Shown: piece by piece, positions 1 through 6,782 of the stretch
Layout: the number at the start of each line of letters is the position of its first letter
Position numbering within the stretch: the first letter of the stretch is position 1
Source of the DNA: Deltaproteobacteria bacterium RBG_16_44_11
Lineage (GTDB): Bacteria; Desulfobacterota; Syntrophia; Syntrophales; Smithellaceae
DNA: 16,626 nucleotides
Reading direction: 5' to 3'
Assembly (NCBI GenBank): GCA_001797845.1
Contig: MGQN01000008.1
Coordinates: 9,943 to 26,568, forward strand
Made by a program: the position numbers and the translations under genes
Notes under the pieces: model-generated
Databases searched by the model: none
Told to the model about the DNA's origin: nothing
The model's input: only the letters and a program-made list of their open reading frames with translations

Positions 1-560
1 AATACCGGATCCAGCCAGAACCATGGCTTGAAAAGCCACACAATGCCCAGCACGACAACTCCCAAAGAGGTAAACGCGTCCGTCAACATGTGCAAGAAAG
101 CACTTTTCATATTCAGATTTTCTTTCGCGCCGGAACGCAGGATCAAAGCGGAAATCATATTGCCGATAAAACCCAAGAGGGCAATCAAGATAACCAATTG
201 TCCGACTATCGGTTGAGGATTTAAGAATCTATTCCAGGCCTCAAGAGCAATGTAGAAACCCGCGGCATACAAAAGAGCCACGCTGATCAATGTGGCGAAT
301 ATTTCGATGCGCTTGTATCCGAAGGTCTGTTTATTTGTGGGGCCGCGTTTGCCGATCAGCAGGGCGGCGTAATTGATAACCAGAGAAATAAAATCGCTTA
401 GATTATGTAAAGCGTCACTGATGAGTGCCATACTGCCGGAGATGATGCCGCCGTAAATCTGCACTGCCGGAATAATCAGGTTCATGACCATGGAGGCGAC
501 TAAGCGCCTGCCCCATGATTTTTCGGACTTGCTATGATTATAGTGTGAATGAGTAGTCAA
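1..560 (-). CDS. Cation diffusion facilitator (CDF) family transporter, 5' part (C-terminus outside window)
   Basis: This gene has no stop in the window; reading the minus strand from a TTG at 558-560 gives 186 codons. An AAGG stands 8 bases upstream of that TTG and an in-frame stop lies just above it, so TTG is the best start. The N-terminus is short and histidine-containing (HSHYNHS). It is followed by hydrophobic membrane segments and the two CDF metal-site motifs, HxxxD at H52-D56 (HNLSD, within SGSMALISDALHNLSD) and HxxxD at H157-D161 (HMLTD), then a typical DP pair at 184-185. Members of the CzcD/ZitB type export Zn2+ or related divalent metals from the cytoplasm in exchange for protons. 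Metal specificity cannot be told, and the cytoplasmic C-terminal domain is not visible. Family assignment is secure. Confidence 0.9.
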   Translation of the reverse strand, partial: MTTHSHYNHSKSEKSWGRRLVASMVMNLIIPAVQIYGGIISGSMALISDALHNLSDFISLVINYAALLIGKRGPTNKQTFGYKRIEIFATLISVALLYAAGFYIALEAWNRFLNPQPIVGQLVILIALLGFIGNMISALILRSGAKENLNMKSAFLHMLTDAFTSLGVVVLGIVWLFKPWFWLDPV

Positions 561-587
561 AAATTTAACCTTATTAAAAAGCTGTTA

Positions 588-820
588 GTCATTCCGTTTC
601 GTATACTTTCTGGATTCCCGCCTCCGAGACTGTGTCGTAATTGCCTTTTTGTCATTCCGTGCAAGCGAAACGCGACGAAGAGCCTGCCCCGTACTTGATA
701 CGGGGGAATCCAGTATTATCAGTAGGTTCTGGATACCGGCTGGCCTGTGCCGGTATGACGACCTTGATGGTAATTCCCGATATTACGACACAGTTTCTCC
801 GCGGGAATGACGAATGACGG
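588..820. repeat. Nested inverted-repeat intergenic element
   Basis: The gap between the CDF gene and the Kef antiporter is made of inverted repeats. The outer arms share a perfect 13-nt match (ACTGTGTCGTAAT at 629-641, its complement at 782-794). The match continues imperfectly into ATTCCCGC-like sequence on both outer sides (612-641 against 782-809). Inside lie two perfect stem-loops: CCCCGTA/TACGGGG (687-693 with 699-705) and ATACCGGC/GCCGGTAT (733-740 with 749-756). GTCATTCCGT occurs directly repeated at 588-597 and 651-660. The phrases GGAATCCAG, CTGGAT and GGAATGACG resemble dispersed intergenic repeats common in syntrophic Desulfobacterota, which is an impression from memory and not a search result. 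No coding potential or transposase was seen. Confidence 0.7.
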
Positions 821-849
821 GGGTTTTTCTATTCCCGCCGGAGTAACAA

Positions 850-2829
850 TTAAGTCTCCTTTTCTTCTCCGCCAAGTATTTTCAACGCCGCATCTATCGC
901 GGCGTGACTGCCGAAGAGGATAAGCTGGTCTGCCTCTTTAAGAATGAAATTACTGGGCGGATTGGTAATAGTTTTGTTGCTGCGTATAATGTTGATAATC
1001 ATCGCGCCGGATTGGGCTTTAAGGTCAATCTCCTTTATGCTCTTGCCGATATTGGCGTTGTCGGCGGCGATGTAGCAGGTGTCGATAGTTCCCTGAGCGA
1101 GAATTTGACTGATCTGGTCAAATGCCTCCTGCGTGTAGCGAACTTGCCGGAAAACTCCGTAAGATTTATTACGGATAATATTGCCCTGCGCCAGAATAAT
1201 GCTGTTGGGAATGTGAAACATTTTTAAAACTCTGCTGAATATTTGAATCGATGTTTCAAACTCTTCCGGAATGATGTCATCCGCGCCAAGGTCCAGCAAG
1301 TCATCAATATCGGTGACATATTTTGTGCGTACAATGACGTGAAGATTCGGATTAAGAGACTTAGCGACGCTAAGACAACACTTGGCCAGAAAACGGTCGG
1401 AAATGGCAATGACTAAAACGCGCGCTGTCTTCACGCCCGCGTGCTTGAGTATTTCTGTATTAGAACAGTCTCCCCAGATGATATTTTTTTCCCCGTTTTT
1501 ATGCGCGTCACGGATGTGCTGATAATTGAGATCGATGATTACATAATTGATCGCTGTTTCTTTCAATACCTTCACCAGATTCCTGCCGTTGAGACCCATG
1601 CCGCAAATAATGACATGATTATTCACAGACACAATCTGGTCTGTTTTTGTTTCCTCAGCGGGAAGGGACAAGCCTTTTCTGGACAGCGCGTAATAAGCAA
1701 GAGGAATCAGCAGCGGTGAAACGATGAAAGTCAAAACTGAAGCACTGATAAAAAGCTGATAGACATATTCAGAAATAATATTGTTTTTGAAGCCCTGCAA
1801 TGCCAGCACGAAAGAAAATTCGCCGATCTGCGACAAAAGGACACCACTCAACATCGAGGTACGAAAAGGATATTTTAGAAATTTTACCAGGCCAAAAACT
1901 ATTGCCGCCTTGATCAGAATAATAATGAACGAAATGGTAAGGATATAACCGTAGTTTTGCCGGGCAAAGTTAAGGTCTAAGATCATGCCGAAAGAGACAA
2001 AAAAGATCGATAAAAATATATCTCTGAACGGATTTATATCGCTGATAATCTGATGCGTGAAATCCGTGTCGGAGATGGCCAGCCCGGCCAGAAAAGCGCC
2101 GATAGCCAGTGATAACCCCAAAGCATTGGTGAGCCAGGCGATACCCAGCGTAATAACAATGGAGGTGATGACAAAAACATCGCGCATACGCGTGTTTACC
2201 AGGCGCTCCAGAATAAAGGGGATTATGTAGCGGGCTGCCGCGAGGATCGCCACAATAATCAATATTGATTTGATAAGCTTCCAGGTGATCGCCCAGGTGG
2301 TGGGTCCGCTATCACCCGTCAAGAAAGGGATCAACAACATCATCGGCACGACCATGATATCCTGAAACAGAATAATGCCGATAGAAATTCTCCCCTGCGG
2401 CGATTCTTCATCGCCGCGGTCTTTAAGCATCTTTAAAACCAGTGCTGAAGAGCTATGTGATAGAAGAAAACCAATGAATATTGCCTGGCTTATGCTCAAT
2501 TGCAGTACAAGTCCGATGAAAAAACCTGCCAGAAAGGTAAAAAATACCTGCAGGCCGCCGGTCAACAGAAATTCCGATAAATGCTTGAGAAAGCGCGACA
2601 AGGAAATTTCGATACCGATGGTGAACAATAAGAAAGCGACACCAATTTCCGCCATCAGCCGAATTCCGGCTGTGTCCGTGATAAGTTTCAAACCGTAAGG
2701 GCCGATGATAATGCCGGTGATTAAGAAACCGATAATCGAAGGGAATTTTAATTTATTGAAAATATAAATAACGGGTATGGAAAATCCGAGAATGATTAAC
2801 AGTTTATGAAAAAATATCAATCCGTCCAT
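850..2829 (-). CDS. Kef-type K+/H+ (monovalent cation:proton) antiporter, CPA2 family, with RCK_N and RCK_C domains
   Basis: The product is 659 aa when started at the ATG at 2829, which has AGGG six bases upstream. An in-frame ATG at 2889 lies inside a perfect hairpin and would add an unlikely GRPPPILTYK-type head, so it is rejected as start. Residues about 1-380 form a Na+/H+ exchanger-type membrane domain of roughly 12 segments, with the Kef-like QGRISIGIILFQD motif near 146-158. A Rossmann RCK_N (TrkA-N) domain begins at residue ~405 with GMGLNG (410-415) and GDC further on. A TrkA-C-like domain fills about the last 75 residues. Kef-type systems exchange K+ or Na+ for H+ across the inner membrane under nucleotide control and serve pH and ion homeostasis. 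Ion choice is unknown. It sits downstream of the porin-like gene on the same strand. Confidence 0.9.
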   Translation of the reverse strand: MDGLIFFHKLLIILGFSIPVIYIFNKLKFPSIIGFLITGIIIGPYGLKLITDTAGIRLMAEIGVAFLLFTIGIEISLSRFLKHLSEFLLTGGLQVFFTFLAGFFIGLVLQLSISQAIFIGFLLSHSSSALVLKMLKDRGDEESPQGRISIGIILFQDIMVVPMMLLIPFLTGDSGPTTWAITWKLIKSILIIVAILAAARYIIPFILERLVNTRMRDVFVITSIVITLGIAWLTNALGLSLAIGAFLAGLAISDTDFTHQIISDINPFRDIFLSIFFVSFGMILDLNFARQNYGYILTISFIIILIKAAIVFGLVKFLKYPFRTSMLSGVLLSQIGEFSFVLALQGFKNNIISEYVYQLFISASVLTFIVSPLLIPLAYYALSRKGLSLPAEETKTDQIVSVNNHVIICGMGLNGRNLVKVLKETAINYVIIDLNYQHIRDAHKNGEKNIIWGDCSNTEILKHAGVKTARVLVIAISDRFLAKCCLSVAKSLNPNLHVIVRTKYVTDIDDLLDLGADDIIPEEFETSIQIFSRVLKMFHIPNSIILAQGNIIRNKSYGVFRQVRYTQEAFDQISQILAQGTIDTCYIAADNANIGKSIKEIDLKAQSGAMIINIIRSNKTITNPPSNFILKEADQLILFGSHAAIDAALKILGGEEKET

Positions 2830-2861
2830 GAAGCGCCCTGTTGTTATTTTAAGTTTGTAAG

Positions 2862-2894
2862 TTAAGATGGGCGGAGGCCTTCCGCCCATCTTAA
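2862..2894 (-). terminator. Perfect 14-bp stem-loop between porin-like gene and Kef gene
   Basis: TTAAGATGGGCGGA (2862-2875) and TCCGCCCATCTTAA (2881-2894) form a perfect 14-bp stem with a 5-nt loop. It lies 82 nt after the porin-like stop and 33 nt before the Kef start at 2829. There is no clear T-tract on either side, so it may be a weak terminator, an RNA stability or processing element, or a regulatory hairpin in the Kef leader. The hairpin itself is certain from the sequence; its role is inferred. Confidence 0.6.
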
Positions 2895-2976
2895 GGATAT
2901 TACATTTCCCCTTTCTTTCTGTTTACCATTGATGAGAAAATTTTCCAAGAAAACATCTTCATTATTATTTGTGCAG

Positions 2977-3837
2977 CTAAAAAGCGAAGCTGGCTGTAAA
3001 GCCGCCGTAAAGAAACGAACTTTTCCTGTCAAAAGGAAGAGCGGTGCCTTGTAAACCCCGCCCTTTCATTTCATACCTGGCGTCATCACACAACGGAAAC
3101 ACATAGGTCGCCATAGGAGTGATGGTCAGATTTTTGGTCAAGGTCAAGGGCAACGCGACGGAAACAGTCGCGTCGTGAAAATTATTGTACTTATCGGTTG
3201 TCGGAAGCGCGTTTGCGTCAAATTCAGGATATGTTGCTGCTTCGTCACTCTTTAAATAGCTTGCCGTTGCCGCAAGTTTTAAACCGATCATCTCGGTGAA
3301 TTGGAAGACATGAGAAACACCAAACAAAGCATACCATTGATGATAGTGATCAATTTCTTTGTAAATGGTCAGAGTTGGAGCCAGTATCGTATCCAAACCT
3401 AGGCTGACAAACACTTCCTGGGAATCAAGCGGATCAGTGCCTCCGGCATAAGGCGCGGCCAGAGCATAATAAATGTAACCCGCACCCGCCCGTAATTTTC
3501 CCAATGCTATTGAATAAGACAAGGTAATGTCTGTTTCCGTAAAATTGGCCGAATATTCGCTATCACCTGCACTATAGGGGTTGGTATCCAGATTCCCCCA
3601 GATATTGGCGGAAAACCCTTTGTAACTTATTGTGGCTGACGGTTGAATAACGGCACTGTGACGGCTCAGTTCCTGTCCGCGCGAGATGTAGGCGCTCAAA
3701 ACACTCACCGCCGCTTCGCCCGTGACCTTATCCTCCAGTGCCTGTTTTGCGTCTTGGGCAAAACAAACCGGGGGAGAAATCATCACCATTACCGCGAAAA
3801 CAGCTATAAAAAACTTCTTATGAACGAAAAAAATCAT
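2977..3837 (-). CDS. Putative outer-membrane beta-barrel protein, TorF/porin-like
   Basis: The product is 286 aa. Start ATG at 3837 follows a strong AAGGAGG with 7 bases between. Residues 1-27 form a clear Sec signal peptide (basic start, hydrophobic core, likely cleavage after CFA before QDAK). The mature part has alternating beta-strand patterns, with aromatic and glycine residues and no long helices. It ends in ASFAF, the terminal phenylalanine typical of BAM-assembled outer-membrane proteins. The stretch SAYISRGQELS..AVIQPSATISYKGFSANIWGN (about 48-83) resembles the 'TorF family putative porin' group (TIGR02001-like). Function is unproven; a solute channel is possible. It is divergent from the cimA leader and lies upstream of the Kef gene, separated by a hairpin. 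Confidence 0.6.
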   Translation of the reverse strand: MIFFVHKKFFIAVFAVMVMISPPVCFAQDAKQALEDKVTGEAAVSVLSAYISRGQELSRHSAVIQPSATISYKGFSANIWGNLDTNPYSAGDSEYSANFTETDITLSYSIALGKLRAGAGYIYYALAAPYAGGTDPLDSQEVFVSLGLDTILAPTLTIYKEIDHYHQWYALFGVSHVFQFTEMIGLKLAATASYLKSDEAATYPEFDANALPTTDKYNNFHDATVSVALPLTLTKNLTITPMATYVFPLCDDARYEMKGRGLQGTALPFDRKSSFLYGGFTASFAF

Positions 3838-3990
3838 AAATCATCCTCCTTAATTTATTTGAGACGTAACTAGAACAAAAGACGTGCCGAATTTAACCAA
3901 CACAGATAAATAACTTATAACTTATTAAAATAATTCATTTCTCTAAGATGGCTTCCATGCTTTGATTGATAAAACAGAGGCTACAAATTT

Positions 3991-4009
3991 GTTAAATTCC
4001 TGATTTAAC
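3991..4009. promoter_or_regulatory. AT-rich dyad, possible operator upstream of the cimA leader promoter
   Basis: GTTAAAT (3991-3997) and ATTTAAC (4003-4009) form a perfect 7-bp inverted repeat with a 5-bp centre. It ends 21 bp before the -35 box at 4031 in the divergent region between the porin-like gene and cimA. The shape fits a dimeric regulator site, but no regulator gene is nearby. The rest of 3838-4030 is AT-rich, with a short ATAACTT tandem at about 3910-3923, and holds no gene. Confidence 0.35.
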
Positions 4010-4030
4010 GGACATTAATGATGATTTTTA

Positions 4031-4059
4031 TTGACAAATTAGCCAGGAAAAATTAATAT
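4031..4059 (+). promoter_or_regulatory. Sigma70-like promoter of the cimA leader transcript
   Basis: TTGACA at 4031-4036 is followed after exactly 17 bp by TAATAT at 4054-4059. This is a near-consensus housekeeping promoter pointing toward cimA, with a predicted start of transcription near 4066. That places the Ile-rich leader peptide about 90 nt and cimA about 320 nt into the RNA, so most of the untranslated leader is explained. Confidence 0.7.
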
Positions 4060-4154
4060 ACAGAAAAATTAGATATTTATTAATGAGACTTAACTTTTGC
4101 AAGCTGAAGCGAAGCAAAAATTATTAGTCGAATTTATCCCGCGGGAATGGCGCT

Positions 4155-4235
4155 ATGAACACGATTATCATGATATACATAATTATTAGCATCATCATAA
4201 TTAGCTTCCCCATAAGAGGCCTGGTCGTGGAATAG
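4155..4235 (+). CDS. Isoleucine-rich leader peptide of the cimA attenuator (26 aa)
   Basis: ATG at 4155 opens 26 codons ending in TAG at 4233-4235. Eleven of 26 residues are Ile (positions 4, 5, 7, 9, 10, 11, 13, 14, 15, 16, 20), using all three Ile codons, four of them ATA. The densest part is IIISIIII at residues 9-16. The tail is GLVVE. A GGGA 8 bases upstream can act as ribosome-binding site. The gene lies between a strong promoter and a terminator ahead of citramalate synthase, exactly where a leader peptide should be. Its role is to make ribosome progress depend on charged tRNA-Ile, not to give a functional protein. The last codons (4220-4231) double as the antiterminator arm. Confidence 0.85.
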   Translation: MNTIIMIYIIISIIIISFPIRGLVVE

Positions 4236-4299
4236 TTGTAATTTACAATCAAACAAAATAGAAATCCGCTGCCAGGGAAACCAGACAGCGGATTTTTTG
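4220..4299 (+). promoter_or_regulatory. Transcription attenuator: antiterminator and competing terminator before cimA
   Basis: Two exclusive structures can be drawn. Antiterminator: CCTGGTCGTGGA (4220-4231) pairs with TCCGCTGCCAGG (4265-4276), 11 of 12 positions paired, two of them G-U and one C-U mismatch. Terminator: AAATCCGCTG (4262-4271) pairs with CAGCGGATTT (4286-4295), then a T-run. The antiterminator occupies most of the terminator's 5' arm. A ribosome stalled at the Ile run (to 4202) would leave 4220 onward free. A ribosome reaching the stop at 4233 would cover it and let the terminator form. A weak 1:2 pairing is possible between CACGA (4160-4164) and TCGTG (4225-4229). The model follows the known trp/ilv/his attenuation scheme; pairing was done by eye, without energies. 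Confidence 0.8.
4262..4298 (+). terminator. Intrinsic terminator in the cimA leader
   Basis: A perfect 10-bp stem, AAATCCGCTG/CAGCGGATTT, with a 14-nt loop is followed by a run of T to 4298. It lies after the leader-peptide stop and about 90 nt before the cimA start. It is the 3:4 hairpin of the attenuator. Confidence 0.85.
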
Positions 4300-4306
4300 T
4301 GAGATC

Positions 4307-4338
4307 CCAATTTCAGAAGCGTAGTGCACTGAAATTGG
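4307..4338 (+). other. Second leader hairpin between terminator and cimA
   Basis: CCAATTTCAG (4307-4316) and CTGAAATTGG (4329-4338) form a perfect 10-bp stem with a 12-nt loop. No T-tract follows, so it is not a second terminator. A small CCGC/GCGG stem (4353-4356 with 4360-4363) follows just before the ribosome-binding site. The large hairpin would form only on read-through transcripts and might protect the 5' end or affect translation. The function is unknown. Confidence 0.5.
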
Positions 4339-4384
4339 CTAATCGAACAATCCCGCAAAGCGGTGGTTTTGAAAGAGAGGAAAA

Positions 4385-5968
4385 ATGACAAAAAATCAAA
4401 TTCTAATTTATGATACGACTTTAAGAGACGGAACTCAGGGCGAACAAACAAATTTTTCCGCGGAGGAAAAATTACGCATTGCCAAGCGCCTTGATGAGGC
4501 TCACTTTCATTATATTGAAGGGGGCTGGCCGGGTTCTAATCCCAAGGATATGCGTTTTTTTGAAATGGCCAAAGTCGTTAAATTTAAAAATTCGCGCCTG
4601 ACGGCATTCGGCTCTACCCGCCGCCCGCATACCAAGCCCCAGGCATGTCCTAATTTGAAGGCTCTGGTCAAAGCCGGCACTCCCGCTTGCGCGCTCGTCG
4701 GAAAATCATGGGATTTGCATGTGACGGAAATTCTGAAAACCGACCTTGATGAAAATTTAGCCATGATTACCGACTCTATCGAATATCTCAAATCGATGGG
4801 CAAAGAAGTGCTTTTTGACGCGGAACATTTTTTTGACGGCTATAAAAATAATCCCCGCTACACGACTAAAGTGGTGAAAACGGCGCTGGCTGCAGGCGCG
4901 GATGTAATTGTTCTTTGCGATACGAACGGCGGTTCCATGCCTCATGAAATCAGTGCTATCGTACAAAAAATTGCGTCCTCGTTCCCTTTGAATATTGCCG
5001 GCATCCATACGCATAATGACTGTGGCATGGCTGTGGCTAATTCCATCGCCGCGGTGCAGGAGGGAGTGAAGATGGTTCAGGGCACGATCAATGGTTACGG
5101 AGAAAGATGCGGCAACGCCGACTTGATTTCCGTTGTTGCCAATTTACAACTTAAAATGGGCAAACAATGTTTGCCGCTGGAATCCATTCGGCAGTTAACC
5201 AATCTCTCTCATTATGTGAGCGATGTTGCCAACGCCCCTCCGCTGAATGCGCGGCCATTTGTGGGGCGCAGCGCCTTCGCGCATAAAGGCGGAGTGCACG
5301 TCAGCGCTGTGGTCAAAAACTCCATGGCCTACGAACATATTGAGCCGGAACTTGTCGGTAACCACCGCCGTGTGCTGGTTTCCGATTTGGCGGGGAAAAG
5401 CAATGTTGAGTACAAAGCAAAAGAACTGGGCATCAATCTGGCTAAAAATGACGCGATGAGTAAGAAAATCGTGCATGAAGTAAAACTGATGGAAGATCGC
5501 GGTTTTCAGTTTGATTCTGCCGACGGCTCGCTTTCCGTGTTGATTAAAAAAGCCATCGGTGAGTTTGTCGAGCCTTTTACGCTGGAAAGCTTTAATGTCG
5601 TCACTTCACGCTCGGAAAATACACCCTGTCTTTCTCAGGCGACAATTAAAATCTCGGTAGATGGAGAAGAAGAGCTTACCGCCGCGGAAGGAAACGGACC
5701 GGTAAACGCGTTAGATCACGCTTTGCGCAAAGCGTTGACAAAGTTTTATCCGCAAATCGGGGAAATGCATCTGGTTGATTTTAAGGTGCGCACGCTGGAA
5801 GGATCGGAGGGCACGGCCGCTTCCGTCCGCGTGCTTCTGGATTCTACGGACGGAGAAGACGTCTGGAGTACTATCGGTGTTTCTGAAAATATCATCGAGG
5901 CCAGCTGGCAGGCATTGGTCGATAGTATCGAATACAAACTGAGCAAGGACAAAATGAACGGCAAATAA
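4385..5968 (+). CDS. cimA: (R)-citramalate synthase
   Basis: The product is 527 aa, the usual length of the CimA (TIGR00977) type. It condenses pyruvate with acetyl-CoA to (R)-citramalate, the first step of threonine-independent isoleucine synthesis, in the cytoplasm. The HMGL-like TIM-barrel begins with DTTLRDGTQGEQ (10-21), whose Arg14 and Asp15 match the catalytic/metal region. The metal ligands appear in HTHND (H208, H210) and are followed by GTINGYGERCGNAD. The C-terminal third (about 390-520) is the LeuA-type dimer domain that binds the feedback inhibitor, usually isoleucine here. AGAGG lies 4 bases before the ATG. The upstream Ile-rich attenuator independently supports an isoleucine role over 2-isopropylmalate synthase. 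2-isopropylmalate or homocitrate synthase is the main alternative and is less likely. Confidence 0.93.
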   Translation: MTKNQILIYDTTLRDGTQGEQTNFSAEEKLRIAKRLDEAHFHYIEGGWPGSNPKDMRFFEMAKVVKFKNSRLTAFGSTRRPHTKPQACPNLKALVKAGTPACALVGKSWDLHVTEILKTDLDENLAMITDSIEYLKSMGKEVLFDAEHFFDGYKNNPRYTTKVVKTALAAGADVIVLCDTNGGSMPHEISAIVQKIASSFPLNIAGIHTHNDCGMAVANSIAAVQEGVKMVQGTINGYGERCGNADLISVVANLQLKMGKQCLPLESIRQLTNLSHYVSDVANAPPLNARPFVGRSAFAHKGGVHVSAVVKNSMAYEHIEPELVGNHRRVLVSDLAGKSNVEYKAKELGINLAKNDAMSKKIVHEVKLMEDRGFQFDSADGSLSVLIKKAIGEFVEPFTLESFNVVTSRSENTPCLSQATIKISVDGEEELTAAEGNGPVNALDHALRKALTKFYPQIGEMHLVDFKVRTLEGSEGTAASVRVLLDSTDGEDVWSTIGVSENIIEASWQALVDSIEYKLSKDKMNGK

Positions 5969-6075
5969 GCATCGTGATGATTTTTCTCAATTATTTTGGG
6001 AAGTTTTGATTGCCAATGCGCTGAATTCTTGATATACAAAATTTCAAATGACGGCAAATAGTCGGGAATTTAGCC

Positions 6076-6681
6076 ATGTTGTCCATTAATAACCAGAATC
6101 CGCAGCCGCGACTTATTAAAAGAGCTGTGGAGGTATTGCGTGAAGGCGGGATAATAATTTATCCTACCGACACCGTTTACGGTTTAGGCTGTGATTTGTC
6201 CAACAAAAAGGGAATTGAAAGAATTTACGAACTGAAAAGAAGAAACAAAAAGAAGCCTTTGAGCTTCGTCTGCTCGGATCTGAAACACATCAGCCAATAC
6301 GCCAAAGTCACCGACTATGCCTACAAAACTATGAAACGTCTTTTGCCGGGAGCTTATACTTTTATTCTGGAAGCTTCGCGGCTGGTGCCGAAAATCATTT
6401 TGCCGAAAAGATCGACCACAGGAATAAGAGTGCCGGATAATCAGATTTGCCTGGCGCTGGTGAGAGAATCGGGTCAGCCGATAATCAGTACCAGCGTAAA
6501 AACAGCGGATGGCGAAGATTTAGGCGATCCTCATGCGATCAAGGAATATTTTGATCGGGTGGTTGATTTAATTATTGATGGTGGTAATATCATACCCGAA
6601 CCTTCGAGTGTTATCAGTCTTGTTGATGACAATATCGAAATTATTAGAATTGGAAAAGGCGATATCAATGCCTTTCTTTAA
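6076..6681 (+). CDS. yciO: YciO/Sua5/YrdC family protein (threonylcarbamoyl-AMP synthase-like)
   Basis: The product is 201 aa, a single YrdC domain. Its length and order of motifs follow E. coli YciO closely: NPQPRLIKRAVEVLREGG at the start, YPTDTVYGLGCD (29-40), the basic KRRNKKKPLSF (54-64), LLPGAYTFIL, STTGIRVPDNQI, ISTSVKT, and an end like GDINAFL. TsaC/Sua5 enzymes make threonylcarbamoyl-AMP from Thr, bicarbonate and ATP for the t6A37 modification of ANN-decoding tRNAs. YciO is a paralogous branch whose role is less certain, so TsaC activity should not be assumed. GGGA lies 8 bases before the ATG. The gene is 107 bases after cimA with no convincing terminator between, so co-transcription is possible. 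An Ile-tRNA theme is tempting, since tRNA-Ile carries t6A, but that is speculation. Confidence 0.85.
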   Translation: MLSINNQNPQPRLIKRAVEVLREGGIIIYPTDTVYGLGCDLSNKKGIERIYELKRRNKKKPLSFVCSDLKHISQYAKVTDYAYKTMKRLLPGAYTFILEASRLVPKIILPKRSTTGIRVPDNQICLALVRESGQPIISTSVKTADGEDLGDPHAIKEYFDRVVDLIIDGGNIIPEPSSVISLVDDNIEIIRIGKGDINAFL

Positions 6682-6717
6682 AATAAAAAAGGCCGCACGC
6701 TGCTTTATTGGTAAATA

Positions 6718-6737
6718 GGCTTAGGGAAGCCTAAGCC
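6718..6737 (+). other. Stem-loop in the 5' leader of the RNase E/G gene
   Basis: GGCTTAGG (6718-6725) and CCTAAGCC (6730-6737) form a perfect 8-bp stem closed by the tetraloop GAAG, 45 nt upstream of the start codon. There is no T-tract. E. coli rne is autoregulated through 5'-UTR structures, so a similar role is possible here but not shown. Confidence 0.45.
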
Positions 6738-6782
6738 CGCTCCAAAACGCGCAAAAGCCGCCGCCGGCCGAAAAGGACATTT

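Noticed and set aside
904..1719. Plus-strand open frames (904-1227, 1441-1719) inside the Kef gene
   Set aside because: They are antisense to strong RCK and membrane-domain coding sequence, lack ribosome-binding sites and resemble no family.
2375..2698. Plus-strand open frame within the Kef membrane domain
   Set aside because: Antisense shadow; the minus-strand protein is a well-conserved exchanger domain.
4262..4370. T-box riboswitch before cimA
   Set aside because: A GGTGG occurs at 4361-4366 region, but the T-box consensus (AGGGTGGNACCGCG) is absent, and it lies after the terminator and not before it. The Ile-rich peptide explains the leader better.
4134..4451. Minus-strand open frame of 105 codons across the cimA leader
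   Set aside because: It is antisense to the promoter-driven attenuator and to the cimA start; its composition reflects the leader and gives no protein-like pattern.
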